Shown in pieces: positions 49,413 to 58,760 of a stretch of DNA of 64,000 nt. Each line of letters begins with the position of its first letter. Within the stretch, counting starts at the first letter, position 1. Position numbers and translations under genes: made by a program. The stretch comes from Streptomyces malachitofuscus. Lineage in GTDB: Bacteria > Actinomycetota > Actinomycetes > Streptomycetales > Streptomycetaceae. Where the stretch lies: the NCBI RefSeq assembly GCF_014650055.1, contig NZ_BMUF01000014.1:157101-221100 (forward strand), read 5' to 3'. The notes below the pieces were generated by a model. That model worked only from the letters and a program-made list of their open reading frames with translations, did not search any database and had not been told where the DNA came from.

Positions 49413-50146
49413 CCTGGTCCGAGATGCAGCCGCTGCTCGAACAGGCGTGTATCGAGACGCTGATCATGGTCGGCTGGTCCACCCTGATCGCCGTCGCCGG
49501 CGGCCTCCCGCTCGGCATCCTGCTCGTCCTCACCGACAAGAGCGGACTGCTGCAGAACACCGTCGTGAACAAGGGCATCGGGCAGATCGTGAACATCGGC
49601 CGCTCGATGCCGTTCATCATTCTCATGGTCGCCCTGACGAGCTTCACCCGCTGGGTCACGGGCACGTCCATCGGCAGCGAGGCCGCGATCGTGCCGCTCG
49701 CCATCAGCGGCATCCCGTTCTTCGCCCGCCTCGTGGAGACGGCCGTGCGGGAAGTCGACCACGGGCTCGTCGAGGCTGTGCAGGCCATGGGCGGCAACAC
49801 CTGGACCATCGTCCGCAAGGTCCTCGTCCCCGAGTCGCTGCCCTCCCTGATCGCCAGCACCACCACCACGGTCATCGCCCTCATCGGCTACTCGGCCATG
49901 GCCGGTGCCGTCGGCGGCGGCGGTCTCGGCGACTTCGCCGTCCGCTACGGCTACCAGCGCTTCGACAGCGAACTGATGTGGATCACCGTCGCGATCCTCG
50001 CCGTGGTCATCTCCGTCATCCAGTTCGCCGGAGACCTCGCGGCCCGCGCCCTGCACCGCCGCGGCGCCCGCTCCGGCCCCGGCCCGAAGCTGCGGTTCCT
50101 CAAGGCCGAGGAGCCCACCGCGGCCGACGTCGGCAAGGTCGCGTAA
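49409..50146 (+). CDS. metI: Methionine ABC transporter, permease
   Basis: A 245-residue inner-membrane permease with five to six helices and the coupling-helix motif EAVQAMGGNTWTIVRKVLVPE. Conserved segments are GRSMPFIILMVAL and IGYSAMAGAVGGGGLGDFAV. The GTG start overlaps the metN stop (GTGA) after a GGAGGGGG site. It partners MetN and MetQ. Confidence 0.95.
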   Translation: MTWSEMQPLLEQACIETLIMVGWSTLIAVAGGLPLGILLVLTDKSGLLQNTVVNKGIGQIVNIGRSMPFIILMVALTSFTRWVTGTSIGSEAAIVPLAISGIPFFARLVETAVREVDHGLVEAVQAMGGNTWTIVRKVLVPESLPSLIASTTTTVIALIGYSAMAGAVGGGGLGDFAVRYGYQRFDSELMWITVAILAVVISVIQFAGDLAARALHRRGARSGPGPKLRFLKAEEPTAADVGKVA

Positions 50147-50210
50147 CTCCCCCAGAACTCCCCGCACCCCGGGGTCGCACCACCGCACCACCCAAGGAAA
50201 GGCACTTTTC

Positions 50211-51038
50211 GTGCGTAACACCGCCAAGATCACCACCGCTGTCCTCGCCACCGGAGCCCTCACCCTCGGGCTCACCGCCTGCGGATCCGGCCAGGACGCC
50301 GCCTCCGACACCTCCGGCCCGCTGATCGTCGCCGCGAGCCCCGTGCCGCACGCCGAGATCCTCACCTTCGTCAAGGACAACCTGGCGGAGAAGGCCGGCC
50401 TCGACCTCGAGGTCAAGGAGTTCACCGACTACGTCACGCCGAACACGGCCACCGAGGACGGCTCCGTGGGCGCCAACTTCTTCCAGACCCAGCCGTACCT
50501 CGACGACTTCAACAAGAAGAACGGCACCCACATCGTGTCCGTCGTCGATGTCCACCTGGAGCCGCTTGGCCTCTACTCCAACAAGGTCGACAAGGCCGAC
50601 GGGCTGAAGAAGGGCGCGACCGTCGCGATCCCCAACGACACGGTCAACGAGGGGCGTGCCCTGCAGCTGCTCGCCGCCAACGGGCTGATCACCCTCAAGG
50701 ACGGCGTCGGCACCGCCGCGACCCCCGCCGACATCACCAAGAACCCCAAGGACCTCAAGTTCAAGGAGCTGGAGGCGGCCCAGACCCCCCGCTCCCTGGA
50801 GGACGTCGACGCGGCGGTCGTCAACGGCAACTACGCCATCGAGGCCGACCTCAAGCCCGCGGAGGACGCCCTCGTCCTCGAGGAGGCCAAGGACAACCCG
50901 AACAGCAACCTCCTCGCCGTCAAGGAGGGCCAGGAGGACGACCCGCGCGTGAAGAAGCTCGCGAAGCTCCTCACCTCCCCCGAGGTGAAGAAGTTCATCG
51001 AGGACAAGTACGCCGGTTCCGTCCTCGCGTCCTTCTGA
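50211..51038 (+). CDS. metQ: Methionine-binding lipoprotein
   Basis: A 275-residue substrate-binding protein of the NlpA family. The lipobox LTAC (Cys26 or so) ends the signal peptide (TTAVLATGALTLGLTAC). Ligand-domain motifs are VAASPVPHAEILTFVKDNL, FTDYVTPNTATEDGSVGANF, FQTQPYLDDFNKKNG, AIPNDTVNEGRALQLL and AAVVNGNYAIEA. GTG 50211 follows AAGGAAAGG. It should deliver methionine to MetNI on the outer face of the membrane. Confidence 0.95.
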   Translation: MRNTAKITTAVLATGALTLGLTACGSGQDAASDTSGPLIVAASPVPHAEILTFVKDNLAEKAGLDLEVKEFTDYVTPNTATEDGSVGANFFQTQPYLDDFNKKNGTHIVSVVDVHLEPLGLYSNKVDKADGLKKGATVAIPNDTVNEGRALQLLAANGLITLKDGVGTAATPADITKNPKDLKFKELEAAQTPRSLEDVDAAVVNGNYAIEADLKPAEDALVLEEAKDNPNSNLLAVKEGQEDDPRVKKLAKLLTSPEVKKFIEDKYAGSVLASF

Positions 51039-51060
51039 TCCGGCCCACCCGCCGCCCGTC

Positions 51061-51091
51061 GGGGCCCCTCCCTGCACAGGGAGCGGGCCCC
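51061..51091 (+). terminator. Terminator of metNIQ
   Basis: GGGGCCC (51061-51067) and GGGCCCC (51085-51091) plus an inner CTCCCT/AGGGAG segment with one bulge form a long stem with a GCAC loop. It lies 22 bp after the metQ stop. Confidence 0.75.
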
Positions 51092-51171
51092 ATGGTGCGG
51101 TTCAGTGCTTTCATGCTGCATGCTGGGCAGTTCAGCAGCACCCGACGGTTCCTCAGGTTACGGAGCGGCGC

Positions 51172-51810
51172 ATGACGAGCACCTTCCCCGACATCTCCAT
51201 CAGCACGGAGCGGTTGGTGCTGCGTCCCCTCGACACGGACGACGTCCCCGCCCTCGCCGCGATGATGAACGACGAACAGGTCGCCGCCTGGACCGCCGTT
51301 CCCCAGCCCTTCGACGAACGGACCGCCCGCACCTGGATCACCGAGGACGCCCCCGCCCGGCGCGCGGCCGGCCACGGGCTCGACCTCGCCGTCACCGAGT
51401 TCCTCACCCAGCGCCTGGTCGGCGTCATCCGGCTCACCAGAACGAACTGGCAGGTGCGGTCGACCGAACTGTCGTACATCGTCGCCCCCTGGGCGCGCGG
51501 CGAGGGCTACGCCTCCGAGGCCGCACTCGCCACCGCACAGTGGCTCTTCGGCGACCAGAAACTCGAACGGATCGAACTGCGCACCGCCGCCGACAACACC
51601 GCGGCCCAGCAGGTGGCCCAGAAGATCGGCTGCATCAGCGAGGGCGTGCTGCGCAACGCCTGCATAGCCCGTGTCCGCACCGACGACGGCGGCTGGAGCG
51701 ACGTACGGACCGACTACATCGTGTGGAGCCTGCTGCCCGAGGACATCGAGGGTGCGGACGGTCAACTGGCCGACACCGGCGGGTTCACCACCTACACGGA
51801 CTGGAACTGA
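51172..51810 (+). CDS. GNAT-family acetyltransferase (RimJ/RimL type)
   Basis: A 212-residue protein of the ribosomal-protein acetyltransferase-like group. STERLVLRPLDTDDVPALAA opens it; ELSYIVAPWARGEGYASEAALATAQW carries the acetyl-CoA motif with RGEGYA; RIELRTAADNTAAQQVAQKI follows. The acceptor is unknown. ATG 51172 is near a GGAG site (ACGGAGCGGCGC). Confidence 0.87.
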   Translation: MTSTFPDISISTERLVLRPLDTDDVPALAAMMNDEQVAAWTAVPQPFDERTARTWITEDAPARRAAGHGLDLAVTEFLTQRLVGVIRLTRTNWQVRSTELSYIVAPWARGEGYASEAALATAQWLFGDQKLERIELRTAADNTAAQQVAQKIGCISEGVLRNACIARVRTDDGGWSDVRTDYIVWSLLPEDIEGADGQLADTGGFTTYTDWN

Positions 51811-51937
51811 CCTCCCGGGGGCCCGCTGCCGGCACCTCCGCCGGAGCGGTTCGTGGCCGTACCAGGTAATCTCAAGCGACCGCCCCCGGGCGGGACAGCC
51901 GACGACGACCTGCGCAAACCCCAGGAGACTGACGACG

Positions 51938-53149
51938 ATGGCCGACCGGGTCACGGTGATCGGCTGGGACGGTTCGCCGCTGACCGACGCGGCCCGCGCC
52001 GCGCTGGGCGCCGCCACGCTGGTGGCCGGCGCCGCCCACCATCTGGCTCTTCCCGAAGTGCCCGCCGGCGCCGAACGCATCCGGCTCGGGTCCGTCGCCC
52101 TCGCCGCCCGACGGATCGCAGCGCACCGCGGCACGGCCGTCGTCCTCGCCGACGGCGACCCCGGCTTCTTCGGCGTCGTACGCACCCTGCGCGCACCGGA
52201 GTTCGGCCTGGAGGTCGAGGTCGTGCCCGCCGTCTCCTCCGTCGCCTCCGCCTTCGCCCGCGCCGGAATGCCCTGGGACGACGCCCACGTGGTGGTCGCA
52301 CACCCACGCACCCTGCGCCGCGCGGTGAACGTCTGCCGGGCCCACACCAAAGTGGCGGTCCTCACCTCACCCGGTGCCGGCCCCGCCGAACTGGGCCTCC
52401 TCATGGAGGGGATCCACCGCACCTTCGTCATCTGCGAGGAACTCGGCACCCCGCGCGAGCAGGTCAGCGTCGTGACCTCCGACAAGGCCGCCGACCACAC
52501 CTGGCGCGACCCCAACGTCGTCATCGTCATCGGAGGCCGGGCGGGAGCCGGCGAGTCCGGCGGCTGGATCGCCGGACGCGACCCCTCGCGCGGCCCGCGC
52601 GGCTGGACGCTGCCCGCCGAGGAGTACGGCGGTGAACTCGGCGAGGGCGAACGGGAACCCCTGCGCACCTCCCAACTCGCCCGGCTGGGTCCGCGTCTCG
52701 GCGACCTCGTCTGGGACATCGGCTGCGGCAGCGGCGCCTTCGCCACCGACGCCGCCCGGGCCGGCGCCGCCGTCATCGCCGTCGACAGCGACCCGCGCGC
52801 CTGCGCCCGCACCGACTCGATCGCCCGCCGGCAGGGAGTCCAGCTCCAGATCGTCCACGGCACCGCCCCGCACGTACTGGAGAACCTCCCGGAGCCCGAC
52901 GTGGTCCGGGTCGGCGGCGGGGGAGCGGTCGTGGTCTCCGCCGTTGCGGACCGCCGCCCGCAGCGCATCGTCGCCCACGCCGCCACCCGGGACGAGGCCG
53001 AACTCATCGGCCGGAACCTGACGGAACACGGCTATCAGGTCGAGTGCGCCCTGCTGCAGTCCGTCGAACTCGACACCCGCGCCTGGACGGAGAAGGAACG
53101 GAGTGTCGCGTTCCTGCTCAGCGGGGTGCTGCCCGCCCGCGGCGACTGA
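51938..53149 (+). CDS. cobL: Precorrin-6Y C5,15-methyltransferase (decarboxylating), CbiE-CbiT fusion
   Basis: A 403-residue bifunctional corrin enzyme. Residues 1 to about 200 are CbiE-like (tetrapyrrole methylase fold; VTVIGWDGSPL, VLADGDPGFFGVVRTL and VVPAVSSVASAFARAG). From about 225 it is CbiT-like (VWDIGCGSGAFATDAARAG is the SAM site; VGGGGAVVVSAVADR). It methylates C5 and C15 and decarboxylates C12 in aerobic B12 synthesis. ATG 51938 starts the family homology. Confidence 0.93.
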   Translation: MADRVTVIGWDGSPLTDAARAALGAATLVAGAAHHLALPEVPAGAERIRLGSVALAARRIAAHRGTAVVLADGDPGFFGVVRTLRAPEFGLEVEVVPAVSSVASAFARAGMPWDDAHVVVAHPRTLRRAVNVCRAHTKVAVLTSPGAGPAELGLLMEGIHRTFVICEELGTPREQVSVVTSDKAADHTWRDPNVVIVIGGRAGAGESGGWIAGRDPSRGPRGWTLPAEEYGGELGEGEREPLRTSQLARLGPRLGDLVWDIGCGSGAFATDAARAGAAVIAVDSDPRACARTDSIARRQGVQLQIVHGTAPHVLENLPEPDVVRVGGGGAVVVSAVADRRPQRIVAHAATRDEAELIGRNLTEHGYQVECALLQSVELDTRAWTEKERSVAFLLSGVLPARGD

Positions 53150-53517
53150 TCCGATGACCGTCCCCGTGATCGGAATGTCGTACCGCGCGGGGTAGGCTGG
53201 CCGATCGTTGTACCGCGCCGGACGCCCGACGCTTCGTCGGCCAATGTCCGGAAAACGCGCCCGTTTTGGGGTGGGTCGTGGTACGGCGGGAACCGGAGGA
53301 CGCGCAACGTGGCGCAGTCCACAGCGGAACCGTCGCCGATCAAGCTGACGCGACGGCCGTGCGACCGCGACAATGCCAGTGAATGGCTTTGTCGCCTTTT
53401 TCGGGCGGGCCGTTCGTGCCGCTGGGGACGCACGCTCGTTCTTCAGTGTGGGGCGGTCGGTGCGCCGTTCCGGGTGAGCTGGTCGTAGGAGCACTAACCG
53501 ATGGGCGAGGGGTACGC
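53150..53517. other. Intergenic region before cobT
   Basis: A -10-like TAGGCT occurs at 53192. I looked for a cobalamin riboswitch core and found none. Apart from the small frame at 53309-53488 I see no gene. Confidence 0.5.
53309..53488 (+). CDS. Possible small ORF before cobT
   Basis: A 59-codon frame starting GTG 53309, with GGAGG nine bases upstream, reading MAQSTAEPSPIKLTRRPCDR at its start and ending GAPFRVSWS. Its second half has many A/T third positions (AGT, GAA, CTT, TGT, TTT), unlike neighbouring genes, so it may be non-coding. No homologue is recognised. Confidence 0.25.
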   Translation: MAQSTAEPSPIKLTRRPCDRDNASEWLCRLFRAGRSCRWGRTLVLQCGAVGAPFRVSWS

Positions 53518-56500
53518 ATGACCGACACCGGCCAGGTCCCGGGCGAGGGACTGCCGGAGAACGCAGGCATGGTGGAGCAGCCGGGCGTCCCCGCGCCCGA
53601 CGCGTACACCTACCTCTCCGACAGTCCTGCCGAGGACGAGGACCTGTTGCTGCCCGGCGCCCAGGGCGCGTGGGGCAACGAGATCGCTCCGCCCGCACCC
53701 GAGCCGGTCGTGGAGACCGTGCACGAACCGGGCCCGCACGAGACGGCCGGCCGTGACAGCGGCTCGGTCGACCTCGGTGGCGTCCGGCTTCCCGAACCGG
53801 ACCGGCAGCAGACCGCGCCGGCCGCGCCGCGCCGCCCGCTGCACCTCGGCCCGCCCATCCCCGACGTCTCCGCCAGCCCGGTCCGCTCCCTCGCCGATCG
53901 CGGCCCCGCGGACCTGCCGACCCGCCAGGCGGGCCCGCCGACCCTCGGCCCCGAGTACCTCGACATCCCGCGCGCGCGGGAGGCGGCCGCACCGCAGGCG
54001 GCGGCGCCCTGGGGCACGCAGGCCGCGGTGAGTGCGGGGGCGTCGGCTGCCGAAACGGTTGTTCCGCAGGCCGAGCCGGTCGACGCGGCCCAGGCGGTCG
54101 TCACCCGGGTCGCGACGGAGGCGGTCGCGGCACAGGACACGGAGGGCGCGGGCGTCGCGGTCACCGAGCCCGCGGCGCAGTACGCGGAGGTGCCACCGGC
54201 GCCGTCGGCGGCCGAGGCACCGGGTGCGGGGACCGACACGCCGGTTGCGGAGGGCGTCTCGGCCGCCGGGGTCCCGGCGGAGGCCGCCGTGCCGGAGTAC
54301 GCGCAGGGGTCCGGGGCGCCTGGGGCGGCCGAGGTGCCGGGCACGGAGACCGAAGCGCCGGTTGCGGGGGCCGTCCCGGCCGCCGGGGTTCCGGCGGAGG
54401 CCGCCGTGCCGGAGTACGCGCAGGGTCCCGGGGCGCCGGGGGCTGCCGAGGCACCGGGTGCGGGGACCCAAGCGCCGGTTGCGGAGGGCGTCCCGGCCGC
54501 CGGGGTTCCGGCGGAGTCCGCCGTGCCGGAGTACGCGCAGGGGGCCGAGGTGCCGGGCACGGGCGAGGTTCCGTCCGCGGCTGATGCGGCGCCGGAGCAG
54601 GTCCAGTCGGTGGCGCCGGAGCAGGTCCAAGCCGTCGAGACGCCGGACTCCGGCCGGTCGGCGGAAGCCGTGGCCGACGCGGTCGCCGCCGCCGAAGCCC
54701 TTCAGGACGCCGAGGTACAGGGCGGCGCTCTGCCGACGCCCGACGAGACGGGGGCCGCGGGGGCCGCCCAGGTGGCCGAGGAGCCCGTCGCCGCTCAAGT
54801 CCCGGATACGGAGCCCGCCGTCCAGGAGCCGGAGGTGCCGGTCGACGCGACGGTGCCCGAAACCGCCCCGGCGATGGAGGAGCCCCACGCCGTTCACGTG
54901 CCCGGCGCGCCGGAGCCCGCCCCGGTGGCCGGGGAGCCGGTGGCCGAGGAGCCCGGGCCTGCCCAGGTGCCGGAAGCGGAGACCGCCGCCGAGACCGCCG
55001 CGCCGGAGTACGCCCACGCCGACGACGTACCGCGGGCACCGGCCCCCGGGAGCGCACCTGCCCCGGACACCGCCGCGCCGCAGCCCGTCCACGCGGCCCT
55101 CGCCGACACCGCCGTGCCCCCCGGGGCTTCCGTCGCCGTGCCGGACGTCGCCACCGCACCCGCGGCCGGGACGGGTCCGGAGCCGACGGGGACGGCTGAG
55201 GCGGCCCCGGCCGCACCGGAGCCCGTCGAAGCCGCCCCCGGAACGACGGACGACGAAACCGCCGTCCTGCCCACCGCCGAGGCTCCCGCGCCTGTGGCCG
55301 ACGTCCCGGACGCTCCCGCCGCCCCCGTTCCCGACGCGGTGCAGGGCCCCCAGCAGAACCCCGACACCCCCCTCCCCGGCACCGTCCCCCTCGTGCCCGA
55401 GGAGGACCAGCCCCTCGGCCGGTTCGTCCCCGTGGACGGCACGGTGCCCACCGCGCCGCAGCTCGCGCCGACCCCGCCGCAGGGCGTGACCGTCCCCGCG
55501 GAGGCCCCCCACGAGGCGGGCGCCGACGCCGCACCGGGCACGCCCGACCCCGAACTCGCCCAGGACCCCGACGACCTGGACACCCAGGGCGCCGGTGTGG
55601 AGCCGGAAGCGGCACCGCCCGCCGGCCCGGCCGCCCCGGGGTACGACGACGCCGAGCGCGAGGCCGTGCTCAAGGTCATGCGCGAGCGCCGGGACATCCG
55701 CAACGGCTTCCGCAGCGACCCCATCCCGCACGAGGTGCTGCTGCGCGTCCTGGAGGCCGCCCACACCGCACCCTCCGTGGGCCACTCACAACCCTGGGAC
55801 TTCGTCGTCATCCGCTCCGCGGAGACCCGGCGCGCGATGCACGAACTGGCCATGCGCCAGCGCGACGCCTACGCCAAGTCCCTCCCCAAGGGCAGGGCCA
55901 AGCAGTTCAAGGAACTGAAGATCGAGGCCATCCTCGACACCCCGGTCAACATCGTCGTCACCGCCGACCCCACCCGCGGCGGACGGCACACCCTCGGCCG
56001 CCACACCCAGCCGCAGATGGCGCCCTACTCCTCCGCGCTCGCCGTGGAGAACCTCTGGCTCGCCGCCCGCGCCGAGGGCCTCGGCGTCGGCTGGGTCAGC
56101 TTCTTCGACGAGCGCGAGATGGTCCGCGCGCTGGAGCTGCCCGAGCACCTGGAGGTCGTCGCCTACCTGTGCGTCGGCTACGTCGACGAATTCCCGGCCG
56201 AGCCCGAGCTGATGCAGGCCGGCTGGTCCAAGCGCCGCCCCCTGTCCTGGGTCGTGCACGAGGAGACGTACGGCCGACGCGCCCTGCCCGGAGAGGACCC
56301 CCACGACCTGCTCGCCGAGACCGTCGCACAGATCCGCCCGCTCGACGCCAAGGCCCTCGGCGAGGCATGGGAGCGCCAGAAGCGCATGACCAAGCCGGCC
56401 GGGGCGCTCGGCATGCTGGAGATCATCTCCGCCCAGCTGTCCGGCCTGTCCCGCCAGTGCCCGCCGCCCATCCCGGAGCCCGCGGCCGTCGCGATCTTCG

Positions 56501-57357
56501 CCGGTGACCACGGGGTGCACGCCCAGGGCGTCACCCCCTGGCCGCAGGAGGTCACCGCCCAGATGGTGGCCAACTTCCTCGGCGGGGGAGCGGTCTGCAA
56601 CGCCTTCGCCGCACAGGTGGGCGCCGAGGTCTGCGTCGTCGACGTCGGTGTGTCCTCCGACCTCCCGGCCACGCCCGGACTGCTGCCGCGCAAGATCCGG
56701 GCCGGCACGTCCGACATGACCACAGGTCCCGCGATGACCCGCGAGGAGGCCAAACAGGCCGTCGAGGTCGGTATCGAGACCGCCCGGGACCTGGTGGCGG
56801 CCGGCAACAAGGCGCTGCTCACCGGCGAGATGGGCATCGCCAACACCACGGCGTCCGCCGCCCTCATCTCCGTCTTCACCGGAGCCGACCCGGCCGAGGT
56901 CACCGGCCGCGGCACCGGCATCAACGACGAGACCCTCGTCCGCAAGACCGAGGTCGTGCGCCGCGCCCTCGAACTCCACCAGCCGGACCCGGCCGACCCG
57001 CTCGGCGTCCTCGCCGCCATCGGCGGCTTCGAGCACGCGGCCATGGTCGGCCTGCTCCTCGGCGGCGCCTCGCTGCGTACGCCGGTGATCCTGGACGGCG
57101 TCAGCGCCGGTGCCGCCGCGCTGGTGGCCCGGGCCATCGCCCCCGAGGTCCTGGCCGCCTGCATCGCGGGCCACCGCAGCGCGGAGCCCGGCCATGTCGC
57201 CGCCCTCAACAAGCTGGGCCTGCGCCCGCTGGTCGACCTCGACCTCCGCCTCGGCGAGGGCACGGGCGCGCTGCTGGCCCTCCCGCTCGTGCAGAGCACG
57301 GCACGGGCCATGCACGAGGTGGCGACCTTCGATTCGGCCGGGGTGACCGAGAAGTAG
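53518..57357 (+). CDS. cobT: BluB-CobT fusion with very long low-complexity N-terminus
   Basis: A 1279-residue protein. Residues 1 to about 700 are Ala/Pro/Glu/Val-rich, low complexity, and include three 39-residue tandem repeats. From about 710 to 920 is a BluB-like nitroreductase domain (MRERRDIRNGFRSDPIPHE; APSVGHSQPWDFVVIRS; GLGVGWVSFFDEREMV) that makes 5,6-dimethylbenzimidazole from FMN. From about 940 to the end is CobT (FAGDHGVHAQGVTPWPQEVT; GEMGIANTTASAAL; LRLGEGTGALLALPL with the catalytic Glu), which links DMB to nicotinate mononucleotide. So lower-ligand synthesis and activation are fused. Confidence 0.9.
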   Translation: MTDTGQVPGEGLPENAGMVEQPGVPAPDAYTYLSDSPAEDEDLLLPGAQGAWGNEIAPPAPEPVVETVHEPGPHETAGRDSGSVDLGGVRLPEPDRQQTAPAAPRRPLHLGPPIPDVSASPVRSLADRGPADLPTRQAGPPTLGPEYLDIPRAREAAAPQAAAPWGTQAAVSAGASAAETVVPQAEPVDAAQAVVTRVATEAVAAQDTEGAGVAVTEPAAQYAEVPPAPSAAEAPGAGTDTPVAEGVSAAGVPAEAAVPEYAQGSGAPGAAEVPGTETEAPVAGAVPAAGVPAEAAVPEYAQGPGAPGAAEAPGAGTQAPVAEGVPAAGVPAESAVPEYAQGAEVPGTGEVPSAADAAPEQVQSVAPEQVQAVETPDSGRSAEAVADAVAAAEALQDAEVQGGALPTPDETGAAGAAQVAEEPVAAQVPDTEPAVQEPEVPVDATVPETAPAMEEPHAVHVPGAPEPAPVAGEPVAEEPGPAQVPEAETAAETAAPEYAHADDVPRAPAPGSAPAPDTAAPQPVHAALADTAVPPGASVAVPDVATAPAAGTGPEPTGTAEAAPAAPEPVEAAPGTTDDETAVLPTAEAPAPVADVPDAPAAPVPDAVQGPQQNPDTPLPGTVPLVPEEDQPLGRFVPVDGTVPTAPQLAPTPPQGVTVPAEAPHEAGADAAPGTPDPELAQDPDDLDTQGAGVEPEAAPPAGPAAPGYDDAEREAVLKVMRERRDIRNGFRSDPIPHEVLLRVLEAAHTAPSVGHSQPWDFVVIRSAETRRAMHELAMRQRDAYAKSLPKGRAKQFKELKIEAILDTPVNIVVTADPTRGGRHTLGRHTQPQMAPYSSALAVENLWLAARAEGLGVGWVSFFDEREMVRALELPEHLEVVAYLCVGYVDEFPAEPELMQAGWSKRRPLSWVVHEETYGRRALPGEDPHDLLAETVAQIRPLDAKALGEAWERQKRMTKPAGALGMLEIISAQLSGLSRQCPPPIPEPAAVAIFAGDHGVHAQGVTPWPQEVTAQMVANFLGGGAVCNAFAAQVGAEVCVVDVGVSSDLPATPGLLPRKIRAGTSDMTTGPAMTREEAKQAVEVGIETARDLVAAGNKALLTGEMGIANTTASAALISVFTGADPAEVTGRGTGINDETLVRKTEVVRRALELHQPDPADPLGVLAAIGGFEHAAMVGLLLGGASLRTPVILDGVSAGAAALVARAIAPEVLAACIAGHRSAEPGHVAALNKLGLRPLVDLDLRLGEGTGALLALPLVQSTARAMHEVATFDSAGVTEK
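54195..54555 (+). repeat. Three tandem 117-bp repeats inside cobT
   Basis: The element CCGGAGTAC with its surroundings recurs at 54292, 54409 and 54526, a period of 117 bp (39 codons), with most neighbouring bases conserved. It encodes units with PAAGVPAEAAVPEYAQG as core. Confidence 0.85.
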
Positions 57358-57372
57358 CCCACGCGGCCGTGC

Positions 57373-57436
57373 GCGGCCGTTCCGCGGGGCGGAACGGCCG
57401 CGGGGTGGGTGTGGGGGAAACGCCACACCCACCCCG
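57373..57436 (+). terminator. Double hairpin after cobT
   Basis: GCGGCCGTTCCGC (57373-57385) with GCGGAACGGCCGC (57389-57401), a perfect 13-bp stem. It is directly followed by CGGGGTGGGTGTGG (57401-57414) with CCACACCCACCCCG (57423-57436), a perfect 14-bp stem. A -10-like TAAAAT at 57451-57456 for the next gene follows. Confidence 0.85.
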
Positions 57437-57526
57437 CCGCCACGCGCGCATAAAATTCCCACGTCAGGCTCGCTCCGACGCCGCAGCGCGCCCGCTGACC
57501 CACAGCTCGTCCGAGGAGCCTCCCAG

Positions 57527-58759
57527 ATGGCCGAACACCCCGCCTACCCCGTAGGCCTCCGCCTCGCCGGCCGCCGCGTGGTCGTCCTCGGCGCCGGCCA
57601 GGTCGCCCAGCGCCGCCTCCCCGCCCTCATCGCCGCCGGAGCCGATCTCCACGTCGTGTCCCCCGAGGTCACCCCCTCCGTCGAGGCCATGGCGGACGCC
57701 GGGGAGATCACCTGGCACCGGCGCCCCTACGCCGAGGGCGACCTCGCGCAGGCCTGGTACGCGCTCATCGCCACCAGCGACCCCGACGCCAACACCGCGG
57801 CGTCCGCCGAGGCGGAGCAGCACCGTGTCTGGTGCGTCCGCTCCGACGACGCCGACGCGGCCACGGCGTGGACCCCGGCCACCGGCACCAGCGAAGGTGT
57901 CACCGTCGCCGTCCTCACCACCCGGGCGCGCGGCCGCGACCCCCGCCACACCGCCGCCATCCGCGACGCCGTGGTCGAAGGCCTGCGGGACGGCACCCTC
58001 GTCGCCCCGCACCACCGCACCCGCACCGCGGGCGTCGCCCTCGTCGGCGGCGGCCCCGGCGACCCGGACCTGATCACCGTGCGCGGCCGCCGCCTGCTCG
58101 CCGAGGCGGACGTCGTCATCGCCGACCGGCTCGGCCCTCGCGACCTGCTCGCCGAACTCCCGCCGCACGTCGAGGTGATCGACGCCGCGAAGATCCCCTA
58201 CGGCCGTTTCATGGCCCAGGAGGCCATCAACAACGCTCTCATCGAACACGCCCGGAAGGGAAAGTCCGTGGTCCGCCTCAAGGGCGGCGACCCGTACGTG
58301 TTCGGCCGCGGCATGGAGGAGCTCCAGGCGCTCGCCGAGGCGGGCATCCCGTGCACCGTCGTCCCCGGCATCTCCAGCTCCATCTCGGTCCCCGGCGCGG
58401 CAGGCATCCCCGTCACCCACCGCGGAGTGGCGCACGAGTTCACGGTGGTCAGCGGCCACGTCGCCCCCGACGACGAACGCTCCCTGGTCGACTGGCCGTC
58501 GCTGGCGAAACTGACCGGCACCCTCGTCGTCCTCATGGGCGTCGACAAGATCGGCCGGATCGCCGAGACCCTCGTGGCGCACGGCAGGTCCCCGGACACC
58601 CCGGTGGCCCTGGTCCAGGAGGGCACCACGGCCGCCCAGCGCCGCGTCGACGCCACACTCGCCACGGTCGCCGAGACCGTCGTCGCGCAGGAGGTCAGGC
58701 CGCCGGCCGTCATCGTCATCGGCGAGGTCGTCGCCGTGGGCCCGCGCGAGGTGGCCTGA
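57527..58759 (+). CDS. cysG: Bifunctional precorrin-2 dehydrogenase / uroporphyrinogen-III C-methyltransferase
   Basis: A 410-residue protein. Residues about 8-155 are the NAD-dependent precorrin-2 dehydrogenase domain (RRVVVLGAGQVAQRRLPALI; LIATSDPDANTAASAEA). From about 165 it is SUMT/CobA (VALVGGGPGDPDLITVRGRR; VVRLKGGDPYVFGRGMEEL; CTVVPGISSSISVPGAAGIP). The ferrochelatase step of full CysG is not evident from the sequence alone. It feeds both siroheme and cobalamin. ATG 57527. Confidence 0.93.
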   Translation: MAEHPAYPVGLRLAGRRVVVLGAGQVAQRRLPALIAAGADLHVVSPEVTPSVEAMADAGEITWHRRPYAEGDLAQAWYALIATSDPDANTAASAEAEQHRVWCVRSDDADAATAWTPATGTSEGVTVAVLTTRARGRDPRHTAAIRDAVVEGLRDGTLVAPHHRTRTAGVALVGGGPGDPDLITVRGRRLLAEADVVIADRLGPRDLLAELPPHVEVIDAAKIPYGRFMAQEAINNALIEHARKGKSVVRLKGGDPYVFGRGMEELQALAEAGIPCTVVPGISSSISVPGAAGIPVTHRGVAHEFTVVSGHVAPDDERSLVDWPSLAKLTGTLVVLMGVDKIGRIAETLVAHGRSPDTPVALVQEGTTAAQRRVDATLATVAETVVAQEVRPPAVIVIGEVVAVGPREVA

Positions 58760-58760
58760 C

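Noticed and set aside
53150..53517. Cobalamin riboswitch before cobT
   Set aside because: No B12-box-like core is visible here or before cobL (51811-51937).
54195..54555. CRISPR-like array
   Set aside because: Repeats are adjoining 117-bp units in a coding frame, with no unique spacers and no cas genes.
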